From: a virus
DNA: 46,643 bases
Direction: 5' to 3' (one strand)
Virus record (IMG/VR): IMGVR_UViG_3300044946_000123
Coordinates: 1 to 46,643 of that record
The position numbers were made by a program, and so were the translations under genes. Shown here in pieces: positions 29,663-36,219 of this stretch. Position 1 is the first letter of the stretch; every line of letters starts with the position of its first letter. Below the pieces are notes generated by a model. The model did not search any database. It was given only the letters and a program-made list of their open reading frames with translations, and was not told the origin of the DNA.

Positions 29663-29839
29663 ATGGACGCTAGCACCCTGACATTTGAAGAGTTCAAGTC
29701 AAAGGATATCGACGGAGGCTTTGGAGTCGCAGAAAGGGCTTGGTTCGCCCGCGATGCCGAAGTCGCCCGCTTGCAGGCGAGGATCCGCACCCTCGAAGCC
29801 GAGCGCGACACCGCCGAGGCGGCCAGGGGCGGAAAATGA
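29663..29839 (+). CDS. Small coiled-coil protein
   Basis: A 58-residue protein (MDASTLTFEEFKSKDIDGGF...). The ATG at 29663 is preceded by GAGGGGG; an in-frame ATG at 29633 lacks such a site. The second half is a coiled coil (ARDAEVARLQARIRTLEAER). It overlaps the next gene by ATGA. Confidence 0.55.
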   Translation: MDASTLTFEEFKSKDIDGGFGVAERAWFARDAEVARLQARIRTLEAERDTAEAARGGK

Positions 29840-30042
29840 CCATCCTTGAGGAATTTCTCTCGACCGATTGCCCGGCGTGTGGCGGCGTGAAGGAGAAAAA
29901 CACGGCATTTTGCCGGAAGTGTTTTTTCAGCCTTCCGCGCGGCCTGAAAGCCGATCTCTGGCGGCGCTTCGGGTCGGGCTTCGAGGAAGCGTTTCGTCAA
30001 GGTCTGCGCTTCCTGACGAGGCAGGAGAAATTATTCCAATAA
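29836..30042 (+). CDS. Zinc-ribbon protein
   Basis: A 68-residue protein, MTILEEFLSTDCPACGGVKE, then KNTAFCRKCFFSLPRGLKAD. Two CxxC knuckles (CPAC and CRKC, 14 bases of protein apart) form a short zinc ribbon, followed by a basic amphipathic helix. Coupled to the previous gene by ATGA. Function unknown. Confidence 0.65.
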   Translation: MTILEEFLSTDCPACGGVKEKNTAFCRKCFFSLPRGLKADLWRRFGSGFEEAFRQGLRFLTRQEKLFQ

Positions 30043-30049
30043 AGACGCC

Positions 30050-30295
30050 ATGAGCCTTCGGAAACATTGCGACTGTCCCCGTTGCCGTGGCGTGAAGACT
30101 GCCGATCAGAAATGGGGATTTGATCGCGCGAAGGTTCCCCACGTTCATTGCATGCGCTGCAATCGACCTATCGGGCGGTCCAAGTTCAGGCTCGACACAG
30201 GACTTGCTCGCTTCGGGACGATGCTTTTTTATCACGAGAAATGCTGGAGGGGTGATGCCAGACAAACTGGATCAGCCAATCGGAGTAGTCGCTGA
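30050..30295 (+). CDS. Zinc-binding small protein
   Basis: An 81-residue protein with CDCPRC (residues 7-12), CMRCNRPIG (34-42) and HEKCW (62-66), giving enough Cys/His for two zinc sites. It has a basic composition. Its end overlaps the start of the next gene by 41 bases in another frame. Function unknown. Confidence 0.55.
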   Translation: MSLRKHCDCPRCRGVKTADQKWGFDRAKVPHVHCMRCNRPIGRSKFRLDTGLARFGTMLFYHEKCWRGDARQTGSANRSSR

Positions 30296-30503
30296 CGGCC
30301 TGTGCTGGCTGACTGTGCTCGGCTGCATTCAGCTCGCCTTGCGGCACCCGCAGTACACAGGCCCTTCCAAGCACATCGCCGTGCAGTTTGCCGAGCAGCT
30401 CTATGGGAAATTGCTTGCCGATGGCGTGCTCACCGAGGAAGAGATCGCTCAAATCCTCCGCGACGAAATGCGCGCGAAAAACGCCGCAGGGAAGGGAGGC
30501 TGA
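30255..30503 (+). CDS. Hypothetical early protein
   Basis: An 82-residue protein (MPDKLDQPIGVVADGLCWLT...) with GGAGGGG upstream. It is helical with a hydrophobic first half (LCWLTVLGCIQLALRHP) and an amphipathic second half (AVQFAEQLYGKLLADGVLTE). No family recognised. Confidence 0.55.
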   Translation: MPDKLDQPIGVVADGLCWLTVLGCIQLALRHPQYTGPSKHIAVQFAEQLYGKLLADGVLTEEEIAQILRDEMRAKNAAGKGG

Positions 30504-30504
30504 A

Positions 30505-30996
30505 ATGGAGTTGACGAAGGAAGATGTAGCCCAAGTTCATGCCGAGAATGTTGGAGGGAAACGCATCGGCTTAATTTTTGATCTTCTCGATACCATCGCC
30601 GCCCGCGATGCCGCAATCGAGGCTCTTCGCGCGGAGCGCGACAACTGTCGGACGGCTGCAAATGGATTAGCCGACGAACTCGCCGACCTGCGCGGGAGGA
30701 TGGAGGCGCTGAGGAAACTGGCTGAAAACATGCTTGCCGAGCATGAATCCACAGGACAATTCGCCAAGATGGACATGGATGAAGGTGACAAGGCTTTTAC
30801 TGTGGCAGCTAAACAATTTCTCGCCGTTCTGGACGCTCCCGCCGGGATTGGTTATGACTACGTCTGCCCTACGTGCGCATCTGGAATACGTTCCATTCGC
30901 TACGATGTTCGAGCGCCCGAATCGGAATACAAATCAGAACTATGTGCGAATACTTGGCATGACGCTCCCGCCGGGAAAGGAGATTCAAATGGATAG
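30505..30996 (+). CDS. Hypothetical coiled-coil protein with C-terminal Cys motif
   Basis: A 163-residue protein with GGGAGG upstream. Residues 30-80 form a coiled coil (RDAAIEALRAERDNCRTAAN, ELADLRGRMEALRKLAENML). Residues 120-150 carry YVCPTCASGIRSIR and a third cysteine in SELCANTW, possibly a small zinc site. Similar coiled coils occur in phage ead/Ea22-like early proteins, but I cannot assign a family. Confidence 0.55.
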   Translation: MELTKEDVAQVHAENVGGKRIGLIFDLLDTIAARDAAIEALRAERDNCRTAANGLADELADLRGRMEALRKLAENMLAEHESTGQFAKMDMDEGDKAFTVAAKQFLAVLDAPAGIGYDYVCPTCASGIRSIRYDVRAPESEYKSELCANTWHDAPAGKGDSNG

Positions 30997-31306
30997 CGCG
31001 AGGAATTGGGCGGACCAATTGGCAGAGGATATTCACCACTACGATTATGATCCAGATGCGGAGACGTTCGACATTGAGGCGGCAGCGCGGAGGATTGAAG
31101 CAGCGGTGACGGCGCTCTGGACCAAGGCTCAGGAGCAGATAAGAGAGGCTAGACGATTGGGAAGAGAGGATGCGCTTGCAGTTATTGAAAAATTTCATTG
31201 GATTACTGACAAAGACAAGGGTTATCTAGTTCAGAGAATTCGCGCCTTCCCGCTCGATTCCCTGCCATCCGGGGACACTGCCGACGTGGAGGGCCTCCCC
31301 ACGTAA
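30989..31306 (+). CDS. Hypothetical acidic-helical protein
   Basis: A 105-residue protein (MDSARNWADQLAEDIHHYDY...). The ATG at 30989 has AAAGGAG at good spacing and overlaps the previous gene by 8 bases. It is mostly helical (ARRIEAAVTALWTKAQEQIR, EARRLGREDALAVIEK). Function unknown. Confidence 0.55.
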   Translation: MDSARNWADQLAEDIHHYDYDPDAETFDIEAAARRIEAAVTALWTKAQEQIREARRLGREDALAVIEKFHWITDKDKGYLVQRIRAFPLDSLPSGDTADVEGLPT

Positions 31307-31418
31307 ACCTGTTACGATGATGTGCTCGCCTCAATTTTTGCGTTTGAATCCCAAGGATGCTCGGGGGAAAATGCCTGCGATGCTTCTCGGGTCTTTTGTA
31401 GAAATAAATTTGGAGATC

Positions 31419-31697
31419 ATGACAGCCACTCTCGAAGCATTCTCAAAACGGGGCTTCTGCGGCGATTTGTCTTTCACTATAAAGAATCGCCAGCCGTTTC
31501 GAGTGGTCAGCGAAGTCCATCATCCCGACCCGAAAAATCCAGCCGACTGGCATGCCATCGTTGACGAGACGCGGCCCATCATCAAACAATGGCTCACACT
31601 GCCCGAAACTGTACTGACAGTCCGATTCAACGAGGGCAGAATCAACAAAGTTCAACTCCGCGATCACGCCGCTGGGGGAGTCGAGGCCGTGTCGTGA
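31419..31697 (+). CDS. Hypothetical small protein
   Basis: A 92-residue protein. The start MTATLEAFSKRGFCGD is preferred because GGAG lies five bases before it; ATG at 31317 or 31374 would add up to 34 residues of less typical sequence. The protein is beta-rich (DLSFTIKNRQPFRVVSEVHH, ETVLTVRFNEGRINKVQL). No family recognised. Confidence 0.5.
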   Translation: MTATLEAFSKRGFCGDLSFTIKNRQPFRVVSEVHHPDPKNPADWHAIVDETRPIIKQWLTLPETVLTVRFNEGRINKVQLRDHAAGGVEAVS

Positions 31698-31792
31698 GTG
31701 GAATCTCTCAGGCGCCCGCCATAGCGCCGAGAGTTGTTTTCAGATTTGGTTAGCAGCCCCGCCATAGGTTTGCGGCCACACGGGGGTGCTAT

Positions 31793-31939
31793 GTGCAATG
31801 TGCTGAATGCGGAGGGAAGTTGAAAGTAGTTCACTCAATTCCAGTCGGCAGGATCGTGCGGCGCAGGCGGGTGTGCCGGGATTGCGGCGCACGCGTCACG
31901 AGCTTGGAAAAAGTGGTGCAGCCGAAAGCCGCGCCGTGA
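31793..31939 (+). CDS. NrdR-type zinc-ribbon mini-protein
   Basis: A 48-residue protein from a GTG start (GGGGG upstream): MQCAECGGKLKVVHSIPVGR, then IVRRRRVCRDCGARVTSLEK. The two CxxC knuckles, the VxxSxxxxGxxxRRRRxCxxCxxRxTxxE pattern and the spacing match the N-terminal zinc ribbon of the ribonucleotide reductase repressor NrdR, but the ATP-cone domain is missing. It may bind DNA as a stand-alone ribbon or interfere with the host's NrdR control. It is too short to stand out from length alone. Confidence 0.6.
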   Translation: MQCAECGGKLKVVHSIPVGRIVRRRRVCRDCGARVTSLEKVVQPKAAP

Positions 31940-32016
31940 ATTGGATCCGACGTTTTTACAGTGCCAAGGCCGACCAGGTCAAAGACTGGCAAGACCCGGA
32001 TCGAGAAGAGGTGCCC

Positions 32017-32271
32017 ATGCCGTGCGCAGAAATCACCATCGAGCAAATTCCGCTCGACCTGTACGCGAAACTTCTGAACGAAGCGACCGCGGCGGGAGCA
32101 AAATTCGACGGTACAAAGGCGACCCTCGACGGAATCGAACTGGATTGGAATTACTCTCCCGAAGTGCAAATCTTGAGAGTTTCATGCACCAAAAAACCTT
32201 TCTATGTGAACTGTGGAACAGTAGAATCTCACATTCGCGGCCTGGTCGAAAAAGCGAAGACGGGAGTCTAG
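32017..32271 (+). CDS. Conserved hypothetical phage protein
   Basis: An 84-residue protein with AGAGG upstream (MPCAEITIEQIPLDLYAKLL...). Alpha/beta, with ATLDGIELDWNYSPEVQILR and a C-terminal KKPFYVNCGTVESHIRGLVE. This layout, ending in a strand with a single Cys and an amphipathic helix, occurs in other phages, but no function is known. Confidence 0.6.
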   Translation: MPCAEITIEQIPLDLYAKLLNEATAAGAKFDGTKATLDGIELDWNYSPEVQILRVSCTKKPFYVNCGTVESHIRGLVEKAKTGV

Positions 32272-32273
32272 CC

Positions 32274-32951
32274 ATGCCACGTCCACCAAGATATCCGGAA
32301 CTTGCCGGGATGCGCTTCGGAAGACTCGTAGCTCAGTGGCCAGTGGGCAATAGCGGAAAATATAAAGCGCGCTGGCTCTGTTTGTGTGATTGTGGGCAAT
32401 TAATCACAGTTGCCAAAAATCACCTAGAAGCTGGCCTTATCCGCAGTTGCAAATGCCTGCAAAGAGAAAATATCTCCAAAGGCGCGAACCTAAAGCACGG
32501 CGCGGCGAGGGCCTCTGGGCTAACTCCTGAATACATCGCTTGGACAGGCATGATTGCCAGATGCACGGATCCGAATGTCAAGAACTGGAAGAATTATGGT
32601 GGGCGCGGAATTCAGCTTTGCGAGAGATGGAGAAATTCCTTTGCGGCTTTTCTGTCCGACATGGGAAAGAAACCATCGCCGTCCCTGTCCATCGACAGAA
32701 TCAATAACGACGGGAACTATGAGCCCGGTAATTGCAGGTGGGCAACACCAATCGAGCAGAGCAACAATAAAAGGGCAAGGACAGGAGCCGCTGAGAACTT
32801 GCAACGCATGTGGGAAGCAAGGAAGCGCATGCCAAGAAAGCACGTCGGCCCCCTGACGATAGAGGGACGATTCTTTAGTCGTCATTTGAGGTGCGCTCAG
32901 GTCGAGGAGAAGATTCTGGAGCTCGCTGAGAAGGCCAAAATCGCCCTATGA
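32274..32951 (+). CDS. HNH-family endonuclease of the SIDRI-NCRWAT type
   Basis: A 225-residue protein. Residues 10-65 are an N-terminal DNA-binding-type domain with a Cys cluster (LCLCDCGQLITVAKN, SCKCLQ). Residues 80-165 match a large phage and bacterial HNH-like family: PEYIAWTGMIARCTDP, WKNYGGRGIQLCERW, FLSDMGKKPSPSLSIDRINN, and YEPGNCRWATPIEQSNNKR. The D-R-I and N-C-R-W-A-T residues occupy the catalytic HNH positions. The C-terminal 55 residues are helical and basic. Probably a free-standing homing endonuclease. Confidence 0.75.
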   Translation: MPRPPRYPELAGMRFGRLVAQWPVGNSGKYKARWLCLCDCGQLITVAKNHLEAGLIRSCKCLQRENISKGANLKHGAARASGLTPEYIAWTGMIARCTDPNVKNWKNYGGRGIQLCERWRNSFAAFLSDMGKKPSPSLSIDRINNDGNYEPGNCRWATPIEQSNNKRARTGAAENLQRMWEARKRMPRKHVGPLTIEGRFFSRHLRCAQVEEKILELAEKAKIAL

Positions 32952-33211
32952 AAATCCTAATTCTCGTCGCGACCGTCTTACTGGCCTCGTCACTCGCTAC
33001 CTTTCGCGCCCAGGACGCGCCGCCGTATCGCGATCCCTACACAAACGAGCCGCAGCCTGCTGAATGCAACAACTCGTTCCAGAACGTGCATCCGTGCAAG
33101 TGTAATCACGCGGCGGAAAAATGCGAGCGCCCGCAAGGGACGCCAGACAGTTCCTGCACCACTCGATGTCGCCCGAAGGCTTGTAAGTGCGTGAATAGCT
33201 GCACGTCATGA
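32948..33211 (+). CDS. Secreted cysteine-rich small protein
   Basis: An 87-residue protein with a Sec signal peptide (MKILILVATVLLASSLATFR, cleavage near FRAQ). The mature part of about 65 residues has ten cysteines (ECNNSF, HPCKCNHAAEKCERP, SSCTTRCRPKACKCVNSC), which suggests a disulfide-bonded periplasmic or extracellular protein. Its ATG overlaps the preceding stop by ATGA. No family recognised; roles such as envelope modification or superinfection exclusion are conceivable. Confidence 0.6.
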   Translation: MKILILVATVLLASSLATFRAQDAPPYRDPYTNEPQPAECNNSFQNVHPCKCNHAAEKCERPQGTPDSSCTTRCRPKACKCVNSCTS

Positions 33212-33387
33212 TTCAAGACAGCGAAATTCGCGCGCGGCTGCACGGAGCAATTGACCGCATTGGACTCGAACCTGTCCGCGAACGGATGGCTCGCTATGTA
33301 GTGGGGCTGCTGGTGCCGGAGGTAAAAAAGCTGCTGAAGGAAGAAGAGCGAAGTCTAAAACAAAAGGAGAAAACCTTTGCCGAGTAG
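33208..33387 (+). CDS. 59-residue helical protein
   Basis: MIQDSEIRARLHGAIDRIGL, then EPVRERMARYVVGLLVPEVK and a Lys/Glu-rich tail. The ATG overlaps the previous TGA (ATGA). Amphipathic and fully helical; function unknown. Confidence 0.55.
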   Translation: MIQDSEIRARLHGAIDRIGLEPVRERMARYVVGLLVPEVKKLLKEEERSLKQKEKTFAE

Positions 33388-33441
33388 CGAATTTCTCAGG
33401 ATTTGTTCGGAAGTGACTCAGTTCCAAAAAGGAGGCGTAAA

Positions 33442-33846
33442 TTGACTAACCGTTTCGTTTCGATTATGGAGCAGATCGGGATCGACTGTCTAAAGGCGTT
33501 GAGCTTTGTCGAGAAGTATCTGCCGGAAGTTGCGGTACTCGTGGAAACGCTGTTTCCGGGCCAAACGGCGGTGGCGGACGGCATCGTCAATTCGGTGAGC
33601 TTGATTCAGAAGGCGGTGGTCACGATTGAGCAGAAGATGGCTGCTGGCGGCGCAGCCGCCGGAACGGGCACGCAAAAACTGGCCGATGTCGTCAGCATCG
33701 TGTCACCAACAGTGACGCAGCTCTTGACGGCGGAAGGCTTGAAGGTTGACACAGCTTACATTCAAAAGCTCACAAATGCTGTGGTAGACATTCTCAACGT
33801 GCAGGCCGCTACCGTCCCCGTGGCCCCGGCGCCTGCTACGGCTTAG
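33442..33846 (+). CDS. Conserved small protein, last gene of the early block
   Basis: A 134-residue protein read from a TTG with AAGGAGG upstream (MTNRFVSIMEQIGIDCLKAL...). It is Ala/Val-rich and helical, with VEKYLPEVAVLVETLFPG, GIVNSVSLIQKAVVTIEQKM and a flexible Ala/Gly stretch, ending in Pro/Ala. Proteins with this layout occur in many phages of similar type near the lysis genes. It converges with, and overlaps by four bases, the holin candidate on the other strand. Confidence 0.6.
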   Translation: MTNRFVSIMEQIGIDCLKALSFVEKYLPEVAVLVETLFPGQTAVADGIVNSVSLIQKAVVTIEQKMAAGGAAAGTGTQKLADVVSIVSPTVTQLLTAEGLKVDTAYIQKLTNAVVDILNVQAATVPVAPAPATA

Positions 33847-34274
33847 GCGTTTTTCGTTCCGCCATTCGTTTTCGGGATTACGACTTGGCCCTCCGCGGTG
33901 ACGCGCGCCGGCGACGTGGCCCCGCCTTCTGCGGAAGTCGTCACCGACAGCTTGTTGATCGTCGCTTGGTAGATGATCTCGTGAAACGTGAATTGCTGAA
34001 ACCAGTGCCAAGCACCGATGATCAACGCGGCGGTCGTAGGAATGGCGAGAATGAGGACGTGCGAGCCGTCCGCATTGCGATTCCACGTGTACCCGATGCC
34101 GATGGAGACGAAAAACGCGACCAGCAAGCTGGCGGCGCGGCTGGCGGCCTTCTGTCCATGCTGCAGGAGCGGAAACCAGCTCGAGCTTTTGAGTTTCTGC
34201 ATAATCCAGACGGTCGCGGCTGCCGCGGCCACTTGTGTCGATAGGACGTTGGAGACAGCGTTCGGGTCAGGCAT
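33843..34274 (-). CDS. Putative holin / small membrane protein
   Basis: A 143-residue protein with AAAGGA upstream. Three hydrophobic segments are visible: residues 13-26 (TQVAAAAATVWIMQ), about 48-63 (LLVAFFVSIGIGYTW) and 72-92 (HVLILAIPTTAALIIGAWHW), then a polar C-terminal domain of about 45 residues. Position at the end of the late block, after the transglycosylase cluster, supports a holin or lysis-accessory role. It is longer than typical holins, so a different membrane role is possible. Confidence 0.5.
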   Translation of the reverse strand: MPDPNAVSNVLSTQVAAAAATVWIMQKLKSSSWFPLLQHGQKAASRAASLLVAFFVSIGIGYTWNRNADGSHVLILAIPTTAALIIGAWHWFQQFTFHEIIYQATINKLSVTTSAEGGATSPARVTAEGQVVIPKTNGGTKNA

Positions 34275-34890
34275 TTTCTTTTTCCTTTTTGTCCAGCCGT
34301 ACGATTTCGATTTGCTTTCCGTCTAGATACAGCCCATAAGTGCTTCCGGGCGGGAAATCCTCATCCAAGGCCGGAAGCTTATCCGGGTCGACTTCTTCGT
34401 CTTGCAGAATATGGGGCGCGGCGAGGACTTGATGACCATGGAAAATCGCGGCCAAGTTTTCGCCAGCTTTGCGCCGCTTCAGGATGTCTTTCAGTTCCGG
34501 CCTGAATTGATCGAGCCAATCCTGAAACGGTTCTCCGCCGGGCGGTTTTTCCTCGGGGTATTTGATGTACCGCTTGCGCATCGGAATCGTTTCCGACTCT
34601 TTTTTGCCCGCCATGTCGCCCACGTCCCAGGTTTCCAGCTCCGGAGTGGTTTCGGTTTCCATCTCCCAGGGCATGGCCTTGGCAATGAGGTCCATGGACT
34701 GTTCCGCGCGTGGAAGGTCGGAGGAAATCAGGCTGTGAATATCGTGGTCCTTGAGGATTTTGACGATGCCAGGGAGGAGCGGCTTCGCGGCGTCTTTGTC
34801 AATGCCGACGCGCATCAGGCCACGAGAGATTTTGCGTTCGTTGAGAGTGCTGGCGAAATGACGAATGGCGATCAGGTCTGGACGGCGCAG
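34267..34890 (-). CDS. Histidine phosphatase (phosphoglycerate mutase-like), non-canonical start
   Basis: About 207 residues if begun at the CTG at 34890. The family's catalytic RHxxxT motif is present as IRHFAST (R10, H11, T15), followed by SSDLPRAEQSMDLI (the SxxxRxxQT motif, with Arg and Gln), WDVGDMAGKK and the second catalytic His in IFHGHQ. The first ATG (34815) would cut off the RH motif, and no ATG, GTG or TTG lies upstream in frame before the stop near 34943. The CTG follows directly the stop of the upstream zinc-ribbon gene (TAAGCTG), so reinitiation, a frameshift fusion or a sequencing error must be considered. Substrate unknown. Confidence 0.7.
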   Translation of the reverse strand: MRRPDLIAIRHFASTLNERKISRGLMRVGIDKDAAKPLLPGIVKILKDHDIHSLISSDLPRAEQSMDLIAKAMPWEMETETTPELETWDVGDMAGKKESETIPMRKRYIKYPEEKPPGGEPFQDWLDQFRPELKDILKRRKAGENLAAIFHGHQVLAAPHILQDEEVDPDKLPALDEDFPPGSTYGLYLDGKQIEIVRLDKKEKENA

Positions 34891-34891
34891 C

Positions 34892-35020
34892 TTATCGGTC
34901 GTAGACGATTCTTCTAGGACGAGAGCCTTTGCTGCAGTATTTCACGTGAAACTTAGCCTGCGCCCAGGAGGGAAATTTCTTGCCGCAATGAGGGCATTGC
35001 GGCTCTGGTACGCCCATCAT
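34892..35020 (-). CDS. 42-residue zinc-finger protein
   Basis: MMGVPEPQCPHCGKKFPSWA then QAKFHVKYCSKGSRPRRIVY. One CxxC and a later H...C (CPHC, H25, C29) make a treble-clef or C2HC zinc finger, with a basic tail. It lies directly before the histidine phosphatase (one base between stop and its candidate start). No clear ribosome site is seen, but coupling with the preceding small reading frame (ATGATG) is possible. Confidence 0.5.
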   Translation of the reverse strand: MMGVPEPQCPHCGKKFPSWAQAKFHVKYCSKGSRPRRIVYDR

Positions 35021-35118
35021 GTTTTTGCCGGCTGGAAGCCTCGGCCGTTTTGCCCGAGTCCCTCAAGACCCAATTTCTCGAAATCGCGGCGCCAGCCACG
35101 TCTTTGTGAGAGTTGCAA
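35017..35118 (-). CDS. 33-residue possible peptide
   Basis: MQLSQRRGWRRDFEKLGLEG then LGQNGRGFQPAKT, read from a TTG with GGGAAGG upstream. Its TGA overlaps the next ATG. Arg-rich and consistent with a coding sequence, but too short to be certain. Confidence 0.3.
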   Translation of the reverse strand: MQLSQRRGWRRDFEKLGLEGLGQNGRGFQPAKT

Positions 35119-35153
35119 TTCGTGCCTTCCCTAGACTTCCAGCCGACGGCATT

Positions 35154-35615
35154 CTACAATTTTGTCACGGTCTGTGTCCTGTACTGTATTGAACACATCG
35201 AAACTTCGCCGGCGTAGTTGGGATTCGCGCCGCCGTTGTACATCTCCAGGGCGGCGTCGATGTTCCCGTCAGTCCGTTTCAGGCAGGCGGCCAGCTTGCG
35301 GCATCCCCATTCGATTCCTACCGGCGGATCGCAGAGTTCGGTGAGGTATTTGCCATCAAATCCGAATTCGCGCGCGGTCTGCCCCATGATCTGAAGCGGT
35401 CCCCAGGACATTGCGCGCGTGTAGGTTTCCGTGAGGTCGATTTTGCCCGCTTTGTACTGCGGCATGACGTAGCGCGCGAGGAAGCCGGGCTCGTAGCGCA
35501 CGGCCCAAGGGCTGTCAGTCGATTCCCGGTCGAGCATCCCGCAGAGGATTTCCGGCGGAACCGAGTGCTTCGCGGCAATCGTTCGGGCAAGCTGTTCGAG
35601 GTCGCTTTTAATCAT
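35154..35615 (-). CDS. Lytic transglycosylase / endolysin-like lysozyme
   Basis: A 153-residue single-domain SLT-type muramidase: VPPEILCGMLDRESTDSPWA with the catalytic Glu in DRES, RYEPGFLARYV, the SWGPLQIMGQTAREFGFDGK segment (family motif S-x-G-x-x-Q), and AALEMYNGGANPNYAGEV near the C-terminus. No signal peptide is seen, so release through a holin is expected. It lies in a lysis cluster with overlapping small membrane genes. It cleaves peptidoglycan at the end of infection. Confidence 0.8.
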   Translation of the reverse strand: MIKSDLEQLARTIAAKHSVPPEILCGMLDRESTDSPWAVRYEPGFLARYVMPQYKAGKIDLTETYTRAMSWGPLQIMGQTAREFGFDGKYLTELCDPPVGIEWGCRKLAACLKRTDGNIDAALEMYNGGANPNYAGEVSMCSIQYRTQTVTKL

Positions 35616-35896
35616 CCGTCCCAGGAATCATCTTTCAGCAGCGCACTAATTCGCTCCACGGCCGCCTCGTCTTTCGCGTGGATTTGGAGCATCGCCGCAA
35701 TCATCTGCTGGTTTCGGCGATTTGCCTTCCTGTCGTGCTGCTTCACGATGTTGCCGATAGCGTTGTTGTCCAGTTTGGCCTTCGCGAGCGAGGCTTGGAT
35801 CGTGGTAAATTGCGTGGCCATGACCCAAATTTTGCTGATCCCCACGCCGAGCAGCGTGCACACGAGACTGAGGATCGCGACATCGAGGGGTGTCAC
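35612..35896 (-). CDS. Small membrane protein of the lysis cluster (holin or i-spanin candidate)
   Basis: A 94-residue protein with one N-terminal membrane segment (MTPLDVAILSLVCTLLGVGI) followed by a charged coiled coil (QFTTIQASLAKAKLDNNAIG, KQHDRKANRRNQQMIAAM). This topology fits an inner-membrane spanin or a small holin. Its stop overlaps the transglycosylase start (ATGA), so they are co-translated. Confidence 0.55.
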   Translation of the reverse strand: MTPLDVAILSLVCTLLGVGISKIWVMATQFTTIQASLAKAKLDNNAIGNIVKQHDRKANRRNQQMIAAMLQIHAKDEAAVERISALLKDDSWDG

Positions 35897-36219
35897 GCCG
35901 CCTCAAGCAAGGCAATTTCCGCGTTGATCTTATCGAGTTCTCTTTGCAATTCGAGCTCGCGGCTTTCGAGGTAGAGCACGCGGGCCTTGCGTATGGCCTC
36001 AATGCTGGCGATTTGCCGCGCTTCGTCGCGCAGAGCGGTGAGCAGTTCCCGGCGCATGTACAGCCGGAGTCCTTCCCGATAGTCGGCAATGTCGGCGTGC
36101 ATGGGGAGATTTCCAGGTAACCCGCGAAGGCTGGCAACCTGGCGATTGATCCGAAACACTTGCTCTGCGATGCGGCCCTCGGGTGTCTTTTCGTTCCGGC
36201 CGTGTGGAGCATCGTTCAT
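35893..36219 (-). CDS. Hypothetical coiled-coil protein
   Basis: A 108-residue helical protein (MNDAPHGRNEKTPEGRIAEQ...). The C-terminal half is a strong coiled coil (ARVLYLESRELELQRELDKI, NAEIALLE). It is coupled to the large internal virion gene upstream and to the small membrane gene downstream by overlaps. No family recognised. Confidence 0.55.
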   Translation of the reverse strand: MNDAPHGRNEKTPEGRIAEQVFRINRQVASLRGLPGNLPMHADIADYREGLRLYMRRELLTALRDEARQIASIEAIRKARVLYLESRELELQRELDKINAEIALLEAA

